DNA from: a virus
Direction: 5' to 3' (one strand)
IMG/VR virus record: IMGVR_UViG_3300021378_000051
Coordinates: 1 to 42,864 of that record
Length of the DNA stretch: 42,864 bases
Shown: positions 42,180 to 42,864 of the stretch, piece by piece
Layout: each line of letters starts with the position of its first letter
How positions within the stretch are numbered: the stretch's first letter is position 1
Program-made: the position numbers and the translations under genes
The notes under the pieces: model-generated
What the model was told of the DNA's origin: nothing
Seen by the model: only the letters and a program-made list of their open reading frames with translations
Databases searched by the model: none

Positions 42180-42864
42180 TCTTCATAAACTTCGATATCA
42201 TTTTCATAACTGGTATAACCGTTTTCTTTTACAACTTTTAATACGTTGCTAACTCTACCAATTAATTCGTCTTTGTGTGAAATTAAAAATACATTCTTAT
42301 CGCCTTCACGTCCCATCTTTTTAAGAACAGCCAAAGATCCTTCAACTCCTGCTGTATCCATACCACTATCAATAAGCTCGTCAATAAACATTAAATTAAT
42401 TTTTTGATATAGGCTTTCCCAAACATCACGGAATGCAAAGCTCATGCCTAGTATTAGTCTATTACGTTCACCTCTTGACAAGTTATCAAAGTCTAAATCC
42501 TGTCCGAGTTGCGTAATTTCTACACTTAGATCGTTTTGGAATACTACTAAATGCGGAAGTCCTAGTTTATCTAAATAATATGTTAACCTATTGTTAAGAT
42601 ATGCAAGATTTTGATCAATAATCTTTTTACGAATAAAACTATCTTTGTTTGTTAATAGTTTCAACAAGAATTCTTGATGGTCTTTAAAATCAGTAAGATC
42701 GTTCACAGGCGTCCAATCAATTTTTTGAATTGCTGTGTTACTAAGATCATCAATTTGAGATTGATATGGATCGTCTTCGTCTTTTCTTGATTCCCACGCC
42801 TTCTTTAAAGCACTAACATTCTGTCTATGATCATATGCTTCTTTTGCTGTTTCGTAGAACGTTG
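42176..42864 (-). CDS. gp46: Recombination endonuclease subunit gp46 (C-terminal part; 5' end outside window)
   Basis: The open frame runs from the window edge to the stop at 42176 and gives the last 228 residues. The visible parts belong to the Rad50/SbcC ATPase of T4: the signature motif NLSRGERNRLILGMSFA, Walker B INLMFIDELID, a D-loop SGMD and a His-switch VFLISHKDEL. The upstream part (KKAWESRKDEDDPYQSQIDD) is the end of the coiled-coil arm. With gp47 it processes DNA ends for recombination-dependent replication and host DNA breakdown. A GTG at 42706 is an internal Val codon, not the start. The gene heads a tightly coupled three-gene run. Confidence 0.92.
   Translation of the reverse strand, partial: TFYETAKEAYDHRQNVSALKKAWESRKDEDDPYQSQIDDLSNTAIQKIDWTPVNDLTDFKDHQEFLLKLLTNKDSFIRKKIIDQNLAYLNNRLTYYLDKLGLPHLVVFQNDLSVEITQLGQDLDFDNLSRGERNRLILGMSFAFRDVWESLYQKINLMFIDELIDSGMDTAGVEGSLAVLKKMGREGDKNVFLISHKDELIGRVSNVLKVVKENGYTSYENDIEVYEE

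Noticed and set aside
42176-42706. A separate 176-codon gene starting at GTG 42706
   Set aside because: The frame stays open to the window edge and the sequence is continuous with the gp46 coiled-coil arm, so the GTG is an internal valine codon.

Overview
The window looks like part of the genome of a T4-like myovirus from the sea, of the kind that infects streamlined, AT-rich bacteria (pelagiphage and methylophage relatives of the cyanophage T4 superfamily). The evidence is an AT-rich sequence, a T4-type head module (portal gp20, an acidic core protein, protease gp21, scaffold gp22, major capsid gp23), the C-terminal end of recombination protein gp46, a gp26-like baseplate hub protein, and T4 late-promoter motifs (ATAAATAC, often TATAAATACTATT) in front of most transcription units. 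No tRNA, rRNA, CRISPR array or insertion sequence was seen.

Layout. Positions 1-25.9 kb hold tail-fibre or baseplate-associated structural genes, all on the minus strand. They include four giant proteins in two paralogous pairs. One pair has about 2000 and 1890 residues, with a beta-helix followed by about 14 copies of a fibre repeat. The other pair has 1839 and more than 2260 residues, with tandem carbohydrate-binding-like repeats, a beta-helix and Asp-box motifs. Small structural proteins lie between and upstream of them. Positions 25.9-28.5 kb hold further structural and hypothetical genes plus a cassette of very small genes just downstream of the capsid gene. That cassette contains a 23-codon gene for a PqqA-type precursor peptide (pyrroloquinoline quinone biosynthesis) and a glutamine riboswitch of the glnA/Downstream-peptide type ahead of a 54-codon gene. 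Neither small gene is among the longer ORFs of the window. Positions 28.5-35.8 kb are the head module, interrupted by a tandem pair of MptE/DUF115-like proteins. Positions 35.8-38.7 kb hold a probable tape-measure protein.

Positions 38.7-39.8 kb hold the only plus-strand unit: a gp26-like hub protein whose 3' end carries a slippery run and stem-loop leading into an overlapping frame without its own start codon, which looks like programmed -1 frameshifting. Positions 39.8-41.0 kb carry two hypothetical genes, one of them cysteine-rich. Positions 41.03-41.48 kb have no gene but many possible RNA helices. Positions 41.5 kb to the end hold a GIY-YIG-like protein, a small helical protein and the 3' part of gene 46.

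How it fits together. Most of the window is the late, virion-building programme. The accessory signals are the PqqA-like peptide, which would need the host PqqBCDE enzymes and so points to a PQQ-making host such as a marine methylotroph (inference), and the glutamine-sensing leader, which would tie expression of one small phage protein to cellular glutamine.
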